Shown here: positions 32,764-40,726 of the stretch, piece by piece
How positions within the stretch are numbered: position 1 is the stretch's first letter
Layout of the letters: each line of letters begins with the position of its first letter
NCBI GenBank assembly: GCA_017423025.1
Contig: JAFPGC010000013.1
Span: forward strand, 1-40,728
Direction: 5' to 3'
Length of the DNA: 40,728 nucleotides
From: Bacteroidales bacterium
Lineage (GTDB): Bacteria > Bacteroidota > Bacteroidia > Bacteroidales > UBA932
Made by a program: the position numbers and the translations under genes
The notes under the pieces: model-generated
What the model saw: only the letters and a program-made list of their open reading frames with translations
Database searches by the model: none
Told to the model about the DNA's origin: nothing

Positions 32764-34115
32764 TGAAGCGTCTGTTAACGGCCCTCGCCGCCCTTCTCTT
32801 TCTGGGACCGGGCCTGGGCGCCCAGTATAGAACCACCTTGCAGGACCTGGACGACTCCGAAACCGTCCGGGCCCTTAAAGAACATGTTGCAGCCCTCTCG
32901 GCAGCAGAATTGGAAGGCCGCCGGGCTGGCAGTGAAGGTGAAAGGATGGCGGCCGATTATCTGGAATCCTGGCTCAGGGAATACGGCATCGACGTCCTCA
33001 CCACCGGCAACGAATTTGGCGTGGCAGTGGGAGGAGACACCCTCCAGTCCCGTAATGTCACCGGTCTCCTCCAGGGTTGGGACAAGAACCTGAACAAGCA
33101 TTATATAGTCATCGGTGCCCGCATGGACAATCTGGGCATGGATACACTCATGGTAAACGGGGAGCCCACCCGCCGCATCTATTACGGGGCCAACGGCAAT
33201 GCTTCCGGCATGGCCATGCTGCTGGAACTGGCCCAGAAGCTTTCCTATGCCCGCACCCTCCTTCGCCGCAGCATCCTGTTCGTGGGCTTCGGCGCTTCGC
33301 AGGAAACGTTTGCCGGCTCCTGGTATTTCCTCCACCGCGCCTTCGCCGAGGATGCATCCAACATTGACGCCATGATCAACCTGGATATGCTGGGGACATC
33401 GGCCGGCGGCTTTTATGCCTTTACCTCCTCCAATGAGGATATGAATACCATCGTATCGGCCCTGAAGGGAGAACTGCTGCCCGTGCAGGCGCAGCTTACC
33501 AACCAGCAGCCTTATCCCTCGGACCATACCGTGTTTTACGATGCGGAGATTCCGTCCGTGCTGTTTACTACGGGCCGCTATCCGGAGCACGGGACCGGTG
33601 AAGACACGTATGGTATCATAGATTTTCAGGGAATGGAAGGTGAGCTGGAGTACATCTACAGCTATGTTCAGCGCCTTTGCAATGGCCAGAAACCTCTGTT
33701 CCGGAACGATTCGGTCAAGCCCAAGGAATCATCGGTTTCGGCCGATGTGTTCGCTTACAGTGATGTGGACGTCAAGCCCATGTTCCTGAATTCCCCGGAT
33801 CCCGCCACCTTTATGGAGAGATGGGTATACCAGTATGTGAAATATCCCAAATATGCTGCCGAGAATGGTATCCAGGGCCGCGTGCTGGTGAATTTTGTGA
33901 TTAACGAGAAGGGAGAAGTCCAGGATGTCTCCATCTCCCGCGGCGTGCATTACACCCTGGATGACGAAGCCATCCGCGTGGTATCGGCCTCTCCCAAATG
34001 GCGCCCCGGTCGCTTCCATGGCAAGAAAGTGAAGACGGCCATGACCATAGCCGTAGACTTCAAACTGGACAAGAAGAAAGGCACCTTCGGAATCAACGGA
34101 ATAACGATTAAATAA
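32760..34115 (+). CDS. M28-fold pseudo-peptidase fused to a TonB C-terminal domain
   Basis: 451 or 452 residues, depending on which of two adjacent ATG codons starts it. Signal peptide (MKRLLTALAALLFLGPGLGA). Residues 30-300 follow the M28 aminopeptidase fold (ATG at 32763 as residue 1), but the metal site is broken. HxD reads R120-M-D122; the GADDNASG motif reads GANGNASG (Asp to Asn144); the EE pair reads S179-Q180. Only D208 (INLDML) and H255 (PSDHTVFY) remain. Residues about 345-451 match a TonB C-terminal domain: VKYPKYAAENGIQGRVLVNF, VINEKGEVQDVSISRGV, WRPGRFHGKKVKTAMTI. It begins at the overlapping ATGA of the SPOR gene and ends 3 nt before leuS. An envelope-binding, non-catalytic role is inferred. 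Confidence 0.82.
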   Translation: MMKRLLTALAALLFLGPGLGAQYRTTLQDLDDSETVRALKEHVAALSAAELEGRRAGSEGERMAADYLESWLREYGIDVLTTGNEFGVAVGGDTLQSRNVTGLLQGWDKNLNKHYIVIGARMDNLGMDTLMVNGEPTRRIYYGANGNASGMAMLLELAQKLSYARTLLRRSILFVGFGASQETFAGSWYFLHRAFAEDASNIDAMINLDMLGTSAGGFYAFTSSNEDMNTIVSALKGELLPVQAQLTNQQPYPSDHTVFYDAEIPSVLFTTGRYPEHGTGEDTYGIIDFQGMEGELEYIYSYVQRLCNGQKPLFRNDSVKPKESSVSADVFAYSDVDVKPMFLNSPDPATFMERWVYQYVKYPKYAAENGIQGRVLVNFVINEKGEVQDVSISRGVHYTLDDEAIRVVSASPKWRPGRFHGKKVKTAMTIAVDFKLDKKKGTFGINGITIK

Positions 34116-34118
34116 TAT

Positions 34119-36875
34119 ATGGATTACAATTTTGCAGAGATTGAAAGAAAGTGGCAGGCCGAGTGGGCCCAAAACAAGACCTACAAGGCCGAAGTGAATT
34201 CTGCCAAACCCAAATACTATGTGCTGGACATGTTCCCGTACCCCAGCGGCGCGGGCCTGCACGTAGGACATCCGCTGGGATACATCGCCAGCGATATCTT
34301 CGCCCGTTACAAGCGCCTGAAGGGCTTTAACGTGCTGCACCCCATGGGATACGACGCCTTCGGCCTTCCCGCCGAGCAGTATGCCATCCAGACGGGTCAG
34401 CACCCCGAGAAGACCACGCACGACAACGTGGCCCGTTACCGCAGCCAGCTGGACCGCATCGGTTTCTCCTTCGACTGGGACCGTGAGTTCCGCACCTGCG
34501 ACCCCGACTATTACAAATGGACCCAGTGGGCCTTCCTCAAGATGTTCGGCTCCTGGTACGACAATAAGGTTCAGAAGGCCCGTCCCATCGAGGAACTCGT
34601 AGCGGCCTTCGAGCAGGGCGGTTCCGCCGCCGTGGACGCTGCCTGCAGCGAAGGTCCTGCCTTCACTGCAGATCAGTGGAAGGCTTTCTCCGAGAAGGAA
34701 AAGGCCGATGCACTCATGCGTTATCGCATTGCCTATCAGGGAGAAAGCACTGTTAACTGGTGCCCGGCCCTGGGTACCGTTCTGGCCAATGACGAGGTGA
34801 AGGACGGCTATTCCGAGCGTGGCGGCTATCCCGTCTTCCAGAAGAAGATGACGCAGTGGCAGTTGCGCGTGAGCGCCTATGCCGCCCGTCTGCTGGACGG
34901 TCTGGACCGCCTGGACTGGACGGATTCCCTCAAGGAGATGCAGCGCAACTGGATTGGCCGCAGCGAGGGAGCCGAGATGGTTTTCAAGGTGGAGTGCGAC
35001 GGCGCCGCGCATGACGTCACCATCTTTACCACTCGTGCCGATACCATCTTCGGAGTCACCTTCATGGTCCTGGCTCCCGAGAGCGAGTGGGTGGAGAAAC
35101 TGACATCGGCCTCCCAGAAGGCCGATGTGGAGGCTTACCTGGAGCAGGTGAAGAAGAAGACGGAGCGCGAAAGGATGGCCGGCAAGGCCGTCACGGGCGT
35201 GTTCTCCGGTTCTTACGGCATCAATCCGGTCACCGGCGAAAAGGTGCCCGTGTGGATTGCCGAATACGTGCTGGCCGGTTACGGAACCGGTGCCATCATG
35301 GCCGTTCCCGCCCACGACAGCCGCGACTATGCCTTCGCCAAGAAGTTCGGCCTGCCCATCGTCCCCGTCATTGAAGGGGCCGATGTCTCCGAGCAGAGCG
35401 TAGACGCCAAGGAGGGCATCATGTGCAACAGCGGCTTCCTCAACGGGCTGCCCGTGAAGAAAGCCATTCCCGCCGCCATCAAGTATGTGGACGAACATGG
35501 AATAGGCCACCGCAAGGTCAATTACCGCATCCGCGACGCCATTTTCTCCCGCCAGCGCTATTGGGGAGAACCTTTCCCTATTTATTATAAGGACGGAATC
35601 GCCACGCCCGTGGCTTTTGAGGATCTGCCGCTCACCCTGCCGGAAATTGACCAGTACAAACCCACCGAGGACGGTCAGCCGCCGCTGGCCCGCGCCAAGG
35701 ACTGGACCTACAGAGGCTATCCGCTGGAAAAGAGCACCATGCCCGGTTTCGCCGGTTCCAGCGCCTACTACCTCCGCTATATGGATCCCCACAACGGGGA
35801 GGCCCTCGTAAGCCGTGAGGCCGATGAATACTGGCGTAACGTAGATTTGTATGTGGGTGGAACCGAGCATGCTACCGGTCACCTCATCTACAGCCGCTTC
35901 TGGAATAAATTCCTCTTTGACCTGGGTTATGTGTGCGAAGACGAACCCTTCTGCAAGCTCATCAACCAGGGCATGATCCAGGGCCGTTCCAACTTTGTAT
36001 ATATGATTCCCGGCACCAACAAGTTCGTATCGGCCGGTCTCAAGGACCAGTACGAAACCATTCCCGTGCACGTGGATGTGAATATCGTATACAACGACAA
36101 GCTGGATCTGGAGGCCTTCCGTGCCTGGCGCCCGGACTACAAGGATGCCGAATTCATCCTGGAAGACGGCGAATACATCTGCGGCTGGGCCATCGAAAAG
36201 ATGTCCAAGAGCATGTACAACGTGGTGAACCCGGACAAGATCTGCGACACCTACGGGGCCGATACGCTCCGCCTGTACGAGATGTTCCTGGGCCCCATCG
36301 AGCAGGCCAAGCCCTGGGATACCAAGGGCATCGACGGCGTCAACCGCTTCCTCAAGAAGTTCTGGCGCCTGTTCTGGGACCGCGAGAAGTGGCTGGTGAC
36401 CGACGATGAACCCACGAAGGAAGAACTCAAGGCCCTGCACAAGCTTATCGGCAAGGAGCAGGAAGACATCGAGGCCTTCTCCTATAATACGACAATTTCG
36501 GCCTTCATGATAGCCCTGAACGACCTGGGCAATTGCTCCAAGCGCGCCATTCTGGAGCCTCTGACGGTGCTTCTGAGCCCCTTCGCCCCGCACATTGCCG
36601 AGGAACTGTGGCATCAGCTGGGCCATGAGGATTCGGTGGTTTACGCCGCTTTCCCCGAGTATAAGGAAGAGCTGGCGGCCGACAATACCGTCAAGTACCC
36701 GGTTTCCTTCAACGGCAAGACGCGCTTCTTCCTGGATGCTTCGGCATCGGCCACTCCGGCCGAGGTGGAGGCCCAGGTGCGAAGCCACGAGAAAACGCCC
36801 CAGTACGTGGGTGAGCAATCCATCGTGAAGGTGATTGTGGTGCCCGGACGAATTGTAAACGTGGTTCTCAAATAG
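34119..36875 (+). CDS. leuS: Leucyl-tRNA synthetase
   Basis: 918 residues. Charges tRNA-Leu. The HIGH motif is HVGH at 48-51 ([15 protein letters not shown]) and KMSKS at 694-698. The editing (CP1) domain spans about 220-430 with [20 protein letters not shown] and the [16 protein letters not shown] segment, whose Asp is needed for proofreading. An insertion near 150-200 ([16 protein letters not shown]) is of the kind seen in Bacteroidota LeuRS. It starts 3 nt after the pseudo-peptidase gene. A 10-bp inverted repeat built from two ATCGGCC motifs lies inside it (35104-35129). Confidence 0.96.
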   Translation: MDYNFAEIERKWQAEWAQNKTYKAEVNSAKPKYYVLDMFPYPSGAGLHVGHPLGYIASDIFARYKRLKGFNVLHPMGYDAFGLPAEQYAIQTGQHPEKTTHDNVARYRSQLDRIGFSFDWDREFRTCDPDYYKWTQWAFLKMFGSWYDNKVQKARPIEELVAAFEQGGSAAVDAACSEGPAFTADQWKAFSEKEKADALMRYRIAYQGESTVNWCPALGTVLANDEVKDGYSERGGYPVFQKKMTQWQLRVSAYAARLLDGLDRLDWTDSLKEMQRNWIGRSEGAEMVFKVECDGAAHDVTIFTTRADTIFGVTFMVLAPESEWVEKLTSASQKADVEAYLEQVKKKTERERMAGKAVTGVFSGSYGINPVTGEKVPVWIAEYVLAGYGTGAIMAVPAHDSRDYAFAKKFGLPIVPVIEGADVSEQSVDAKEGIMCNSGFLNGLPVKKAIPAAIKYVDEHGIGHRKVNYRIRDAIFSRQRYWGEPFPIYYKDGIATPVAFEDLPLTLPEIDQYKPTEDGQPPLARAKDWTYRGYPLEKSTMPGFAGSSAYYLRYMDPHNGEALVSREADEYWRNVDLYVGGTEHATGHLIYSRFWNKFLFDLGYVCEDEPFCKLINQGMIQGRSNFVYMIPGTNKFVSAGLKDQYETIPVHVDVNIVYNDKLDLEAFRAWRPDYKDAEFILEDGEYICGWAIEKMSKSMYNVVNPDKICDTYGADTLRLYEMFLGPIEQAKPWDTKGIDGVNRFLKKFWRLFWDREKWLVTDDEPTKEELKALHKLIGKEQEDIEAFSYNTTISAFMIALNDLGNCSKRAILEPLTVLLSPFAPHIAEELWHQLGHEDSVVYAAFPEYKEELAADNTVKYPVSFNGKTRFFLDASASATPAEVEAQVRSHEKTPQYVGEQSIVKVIVVPGRIVNVVLK
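35104..35129. repeat. Inverted pair of ATCGGCC motifs inside leuS
   Basis: ACATCGGCCT at the left pairs perfectly with AGGCCGATGT at the right, separated by six bases. Within coding sequence it encodes an unremarkable stretch of the editing domain. Similar inverted pairs lie at 4344-4367, 12809-12834 and 19870-19887. Confidence 0.8.
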
Positions 36876-36881
36876 TTGTTT

Positions 36882-37796
36882 ATGGTTCCCAAGAAAGTTC
36901 TCATAACCGTTTTTGACTACCTGATCATTACTGTAGGCACCCTGCTCTTCGTGATGGCCTGGACCTCCTTCCTGCTTCCGAACAACATGATCGACGGCGG
37001 CATGACGGGTGCATCGGCCCTGCTGTCCATGGTGACGGGCGTTTCGGTGGATATCTGGTATTTTGGAATCAATGTGGGTCTCCTGATCCTGGCCTGGATA
37101 GTGCTGGGACGCGGATTCGGCATCAAAACGGTTTATTCCATCCTGCTTTCCACCTTGCTTTTCCGCATACTGGGCAACGAAGAATTCGTTTGGCTGCAGT
37201 CGGTGGAGGGGCAGCCCCTGTATGTAGGGGACGGTATACTGGTTCCTATCATCGGCGGTCTTCTGGAGGCGGTGGGCCTTTCGCTGATTCTCATCCGCGG
37301 CGGATCCACGGGTGGAACGGATATTTTGGCCCTGATCGTAAATAAGTTCTGGCCTATTACCCTGGGCCGCTTCTATGTGATGGCCGACCTTGTCATCATC
37401 ACGCTCCTTATCTTTGTTCCCGGCCACTGCTTTACGGATGTGGTCTATGGTTACATCACCATGGGCGTGTGTGCCTATGTGCTGGATCTCATCATGCTGG
37501 GTAAGGAATCGGCCGTGCAGGTACTCATCTTCTCCAATAAGTACGAAGAAATCGGCAATTTCGTTACCCGGGAAATGGGACGCGGTGTGACGGCTCTCAA
37601 GGCCGTGGGCTGGTATACCCAGGAAGACCGTGAGGTGTTGCTGGTCATGATTCGCAAGACCGAAATGTCCCAGCTGGTGAAAGCCGTAAAGGACGTGGAC
37701 CCTAAGGCATTTGTCACAGTGGTTCCCGCCAACAGTGTATTCGGAGAAGGTTTCGGTGAGATGAAAACGGGTCTTCCCAAGAAAAAGAACAAATAG
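36882..37796 (+). CDS. YitT-family membrane protein (paralogue 1)
   Basis: 304 residues. Several transmembrane helices in the first 190 residues (IITVGTLLFVMAWTSFLLP, INVGLLILAWIVLGRGFGI, VGLSLILIRGG, FYVMADLVIITLLIFVP). The glycine-rich signature GGSTGGTDILALI is near 142-154, and a soluble DUF2179 domain follows (about 210-295, VQVLIFSNKYEEIGNF, EMGRGVTALKAVGWYT, DREVLLVMIRK). Transport or sensing function unknown. The ATG at 36882 is preferred over a TTG at 36876. It lies 6 nt after leuS. Confidence 0.87.
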   Translation: MVPKKVLITVFDYLIITVGTLLFVMAWTSFLLPNNMIDGGMTGASALLSMVTGVSVDIWYFGINVGLLILAWIVLGRGFGIKTVYSILLSTLLFRILGNEEFVWLQSVEGQPLYVGDGILVPIIGGLLEAVGLSLILIRGGSTGGTDILALIVNKFWPITLGRFYVMADLVIITLLIFVPGHCFTDVVYGYITMGVCAYVLDLIMLGKESAVQVLIFSNKYEEIGNFVTREMGRGVTALKAVGWYTQEDREVLLVMIRKTEMSQLVKAVKDVDPKAFVTVVPANSVFGEGFGEMKTGLPKKKNK

Positions 37797-37805
37797 TATT
37801 ATAAT

Positions 37806-38780
37806 ATGCCAACCCTCCAAAAAAACCTGTTTACCCATATCAAGGAGTGGCTGCTGGTCACCGTAGGTATCCTTATCTATGTGATGTCGTGGTCGGTGTT
37901 CCTCATTCCCAACAACCTCATCGGCGGTGGCGTGTCCGGTATCAGCTCCATGATCCAATATGCTACAGGCGGCGTCATCCAGATGGGCTACAGCTATTTC
38001 GTCCTCAATGCCATTCTGGTGGCGGCGGCCGTGGTTATCCTGGGAATGGGATTCGGCGCCAAGACCATCTATGCCATCGTCCTGGCGTCCATCGCCCTGC
38101 GCTTCCTGCCTGGGATGGTGCCCGCTACCATCATCAAGACGCTGGCCATTGACAACGGAAAGCTCCTGAGCGTGCTCATGGGCGGCCTGCTGGCGGGTAT
38201 CGGCATAGGTATGAGCATCTCTAATGGCGGCTCTACCGGCGGTACGGACATCATAGCCCTTATTTATACCAAGTACCACAATGTGTCGCCCGGAAAGGTG
38301 ATTCTGGTGCTGGATTTCATTATCATCGGCTCCTCCCTCTTCATCCCTTCCTTTGTGAACGAGCTGGATGCCGCCGGTATGCCTGTGCTGGATGCTTCCG
38401 GAAATCCCGTGACCTTCAAGATGCCCTTTGCCGAGAAGATAACCACGGTGTTGTACGGTCTTATCCTGGTTACGGTGAACAGTTACGTGCTGGATATGTA
38501 CATCTCAGGTTCCCAGCAGAGTGTGCAGCTTTTCATCCTGTCCAAGGAGTATGAGAAGATTGCCGATGCCATTTCGCAGGAAATGCATCGCGGTGTCACG
38601 GTGCTGGACGGCAAGGGCTGGTACACCAAGCAGGACACCAAGGTTCTCATGGTCCTTACCCGCAAGACGGACCTGAACCTCATGCTTCGCTATATCAAGC
38701 AGTTGGATCCCAACGCCTTCCTTTCCGTGAGTTCGGTGAACGGCGTATATGGCAAGGGATTCGACACCATCAAGAAATAA
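37806..38780 (+). CDS. YitT-family membrane protein (paralogue 2)
   Basis: 324 residues, 9 nt after the first paralogue and clearly homologous to it: LLVTVGILIYVMSWSVFLIP, GGGVSGISSMIQ, NGGSTGGTDIIALIYTKY and a DUF2179 end with EMHRGVTVLDGKGWYTKQDTK. It carries an extra 20-residue segment (NELDAAGMPVLDASGNPVTF) in an external loop between helices, absent from its neighbour. Tandem duplication with later divergence; the pair may form heteromers. Confidence 0.87.
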   Translation: MPTLQKNLFTHIKEWLLVTVGILIYVMSWSVFLIPNNLIGGGVSGISSMIQYATGGVIQMGYSYFVLNAILVAAAVVILGMGFGAKTIYAIVLASIALRFLPGMVPATIIKTLAIDNGKLLSVLMGGLLAGIGIGMSISNGGSTGGTDIIALIYTKYHNVSPGKVILVLDFIIIGSSLFIPSFVNELDAAGMPVLDASGNPVTFKMPFAEKITTVLYGLILVTVNSYVLDMYISGSQQSVQLFILSKEYEKIADAISQEMHRGVTVLDGKGWYTKQDTKVLMVLTRKTDLNLMLRYIKQLDPNAFLSVSSVNGVYGKGFDTIKK

Positions 38781-38827
38781 GCTCTTTTACAATATAGGAT
38801 ACGCGCCCATCGGCCACCCCGAAAACC

Positions 38828-39346
38828 ATGGAATTGGCTTTGCTGATCCTGGCTCTTTGCTGCGTGTTGGCTGTGTCGGTTTGTGTAGTTCTGTTTTTGC
38901 GCCTTCGCAATAAAGAAGCCCAGATGAAGGCTGCCCTGGAGCAGCCCTGTGTGGCGGACAGTGCGTCCGCACCCTATGAACTGGCGGCGATCGATCAATA
39001 CCTGTACGACAGGTGCTGCCGGTATATGACGGAATTCAGGCCTTACCTGGTGAGCTCGTTCAGCTTGCAGGACCTGGCCAATGCCGTCTATACCAATAAG
39101 TTTTATCTGAGCAAAACCATCAACCGTTTCTCTGGCAAAAATTTCCGGCAGTACGTGAACTATTACAGGATCATGTATGCCATGGACCTGTTCCGGGAAA
39201 ACAAAAGCCTGAGAGTGGCGGAAATGGCAGAACTCTGCGGATTTCATTCAACCACCTCTTTTAATCAGAGTTTCAAGCTGGTGATGGGGGAGACTCCCAG
39301 CATCTGGTGTTCCCGGGTCCGCAAAAAACAATTGGAAAAAAAGTAA
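38828..39346 (+). CDS. Membrane-tethered mini AraC-type regulator
   Basis: 172 residues. One N-terminal transmembrane helix (LALLILALCCVLAVSVCVVLFL, 3-24), a linker to about 60, and an AraC-type double helix-turn-helix (about 75-168): FSLQDLANAVYTNKFYLSKTINR, then FRQYVNYYRIMYAMDLFRE and VAEMAELCGFHSTTSFNQSFK. It lacks the TPR or sensor domain that normally precedes TM-HTH in Bacteroidota. DNA binding would happen at the membrane, with regulation by proteolysis or partner contact possible. A small 3' module of an ancestral hybrid regulator is an alternative origin. No promoter seen; it follows the YitT genes by 47 nt. Confidence 0.8.
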   Translation: MELALLILALCCVLAVSVCVVLFLRLRNKEAQMKAALEQPCVADSASAPYELAAIDQYLYDRCCRYMTEFRPYLVSSFSLQDLANAVYTNKFYLSKTINRFSGKNFRQYVNYYRIMYAMDLFRENKSLRVAEMAELCGFHSTTSFNQSFKLVMGETPSIWCSRVRKKQLEKK

Positions 39347-39372
39347 GAGATTAAACCGGTCCGGAGGACGCG

Positions 39373-40071
39373 TTATCCTTCAATCCCTTTCCAGGAAGCT
39401 GGAACAGGGGCAGTTACATCCACCTCGGTCTTTTTGACGGGGTGGATGAATTGTATATGCCGGGCCAGCAGGCTGATGCCGCCGTCCGGATTGGAACGCT
39501 TGGCGCCATACTTGAGGTCTCCCTTGATGGGGGAGCCCATGTGGGCCAGCTGGCAGCGGATCTGGTGATGCCGGCCGGTATACAGTTCCACTTCCAGGAG
39601 GAAATAACGGTCGGTGGTCTGGATAAGGGTGTATTTGAGTTTGGCCTCTTTGCCGTTTTTGGCTACGTAGGATTTGTTCTGGGCCTCGTTGCGCACCAGG
39701 AAGTCGGTAAGTATATCGCTGTCTTTTGGAGGCCGATTGGCCGTGAGAGCCCAATAAGTCTTGTGGATCTCTCCTTTGCGGAGCATCTCGTTGAGGCGCT
39801 CCAGAGCCTTGGAGGTTTTGGCAAACAGAACCACACCGCTCACGGGCCGGTCCAGCCGGTGGGGGACTCCCATGAACACCTGCCCGGGCTTGCCGTCGCG
39901 CTGGGCAATGAAAGCCTTGAGCGTCTCGCTCAGGGGTTCGTCGCCCGTCTTGTCGCCCTGCACGATTTCGCCCGTCCGCTTGTTGAAAATCAGCAAGTGG
40001 TTATCTTCCAGCAGGATTCTCTGTTCAAGGTCCCGGTACTCTTCCGGGCTCAAGGTTCTGTAAACGCCCAT
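39373..40071 (-). CDS. RluA-family pseudouridine synthase
   Basis: 232 residues. Isomerises uridine in rRNA or tRNA. The catalytic Asp74 is in GVPHRLDRPVSGVVLFAKT, and the family segment LYTGRHHQIRCQLAHMGSPIKGDLKYG lies near 165-190. It lacks an N-terminal S4 domain, like short RluA/TruC types. The start ATG at 40071 is 7 nt after a TATCTTTG box. The exact RNA target is not determinable. Confidence 0.9.
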   Translation of the reverse strand: MGVYRTLSPEEYRDLEQRILLEDNHLLIFNKRTGEIVQGDKTGDEPLSETLKAFIAQRDGKPGQVFMGVPHRLDRPVSGVVLFAKTSKALERLNEMLRKGEIHKTYWALTANRPPKDSDILTDFLVRNEAQNKSYVAKNGKEAKLKYTLIQTTDRYFLLEVELYTGRHHQIRCQLAHMGSPIKGDLKYGAKRSNPDGGISLLARHIQFIHPVKKTEVDVTAPVPASWKGIEG

Positions 40072-40078
40072 AGTGCTG

Positions 40079-40086
40079 CAAAGATA
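40079..40086 (-). promoter_or_regulatory. -7 element (TATCTTTG) of the pseudouridine synthase gene, predicted leaderless
   Basis: TATCTTTG on the minus strand, 7 nt before the ATG at 40071. No TTG at the -33 distance. Confidence 0.5.
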
Positions 40087-40156
40087 GCACTTTTTCCCGG
40101 AATGGGTGAGTGGCATAGGACTTGCAGGACAAAGTTTTGATAAACACTTAACTGTT

Positions 40157-40591
40157 ATGAAACGCTTGTTTTTAATCCCCGCCCTTGTGCTGGTAGTCGC
40201 CTGTGGAACCATTAACAATACTCCCCAGCAGATGGAAGATCCGGTAAATATTGGATATAGCACCGTTGACAGGAAGGATTTGACGACGTCCGTTTCTGTC
40301 GTGAAAGCTCAGGAGGACTTCACCCCTTACCGCGATATCTATGAAATGATCCAAGGCAAGTGTGCCGGTGTAGATGTGGATGGCACCAAAGTAACCATAC
40401 GTGGCGTGAACTCCATCAATTCTTCCACCGATCCGTTGTTTGTGGTGGATGGTGTTCCCCAGTCCGGAGGAGTAAGTTGGATCTCTCCGAACGATGTCAA
40501 ATCCATTACTGTACTGAAGGATGCCGCCTCCTGCGCCATCTACGGAAGCCAGGGTGCCAATGGCGTCATTTTGATTGACCTGAAAAAGTAA
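40157..40591 (+). CDS. Stand-alone TonB-dependent receptor plug-domain lipoprotein
   Basis: 144 residues. Lipoprotein signal with lipobox VVAC (Cys16), then a plug-domain core: IYEMIQGKCAGVDVDGTKVTIRG, NSINSSTDPLFVVDGVP, WISPNDVKSITVLKDAASCAIYGSQGANGVILIDLK. These match the plug of SusC-type receptors (the VDGV and IYGSRGANGVI signatures), but no barrel follows: the gene stops and the next feature is a tRNA. Such single plugs exist in Bacteroidota; their job is unknown. It would sit on the periplasmic face of the outer membrane. No consensus promoter visible upstream. Confidence 0.85.
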   Translation: MKRLFLIPALVLVVACGTINNTPQQMEDPVNIGYSTVDRKDLTTSVSVVKAQEDFTPYRDIYEMIQGKCAGVDVDGTKVTIRGVNSINSSTDPLFVVDGVPQSGGVSWISPNDVKSITVLKDAASCAIYGSQGANGVILIDLKK

Positions 40592-40609
40592 AAAAAACCG
40601 CCATTATTT

Positions 40610-40641
40610 TTTGGTAGTTTATAAAAAATGACGTACATTTG
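40610..40641 (+). promoter_or_regulatory. Promoter of tRNA-Pro
   Basis: TTTG (40610-40613), 20-nt spacer, TACATTTG (40634-40641), 12 nt before the tRNA. A full Bacteroidota consensus. Confidence 0.8.
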
Positions 40642-40653
40642 CAGTCCCAAATT

Positions 40654-40726
40654 CTGGATGTAGCGCAGTTGGTAGCGCACCTGGTTAGGGACCAGGAGGT
40701 CGCTGGTTCAAGTCCAGTCATCCAGA
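40654..40726 (+). tRNA. tRNA-Pro (anticodon AGG)
   Basis: Complete cloverleaf of 73 nt. Acceptor CTGGATG pairs with CATCCAG; D-stem GCGC/GCGC; anticodon stem CCTGG/CCAGG around the loop TTAGGGA, giving anticodon AGG; T-arm GCTGG-TTCAAGT-CCAGT. C1-G72 and A73 are proline identity elements. CCA is not encoded. A34 is unusual for a bacterial tRNA-Pro, which normally has G, U or C at position 34. The last two bases of the window lie just past it. Confidence 0.9.

Noticed and set aside
33729-38279. Open frame of about 1500 codons on the minus strand opposite leuS and the YitT genes
   Set aside because: It is antisense to three certain genes. Long antisense frames arise from the strong C/G-ending codon use; the translation is His/Gly/Val-rich without any domain.
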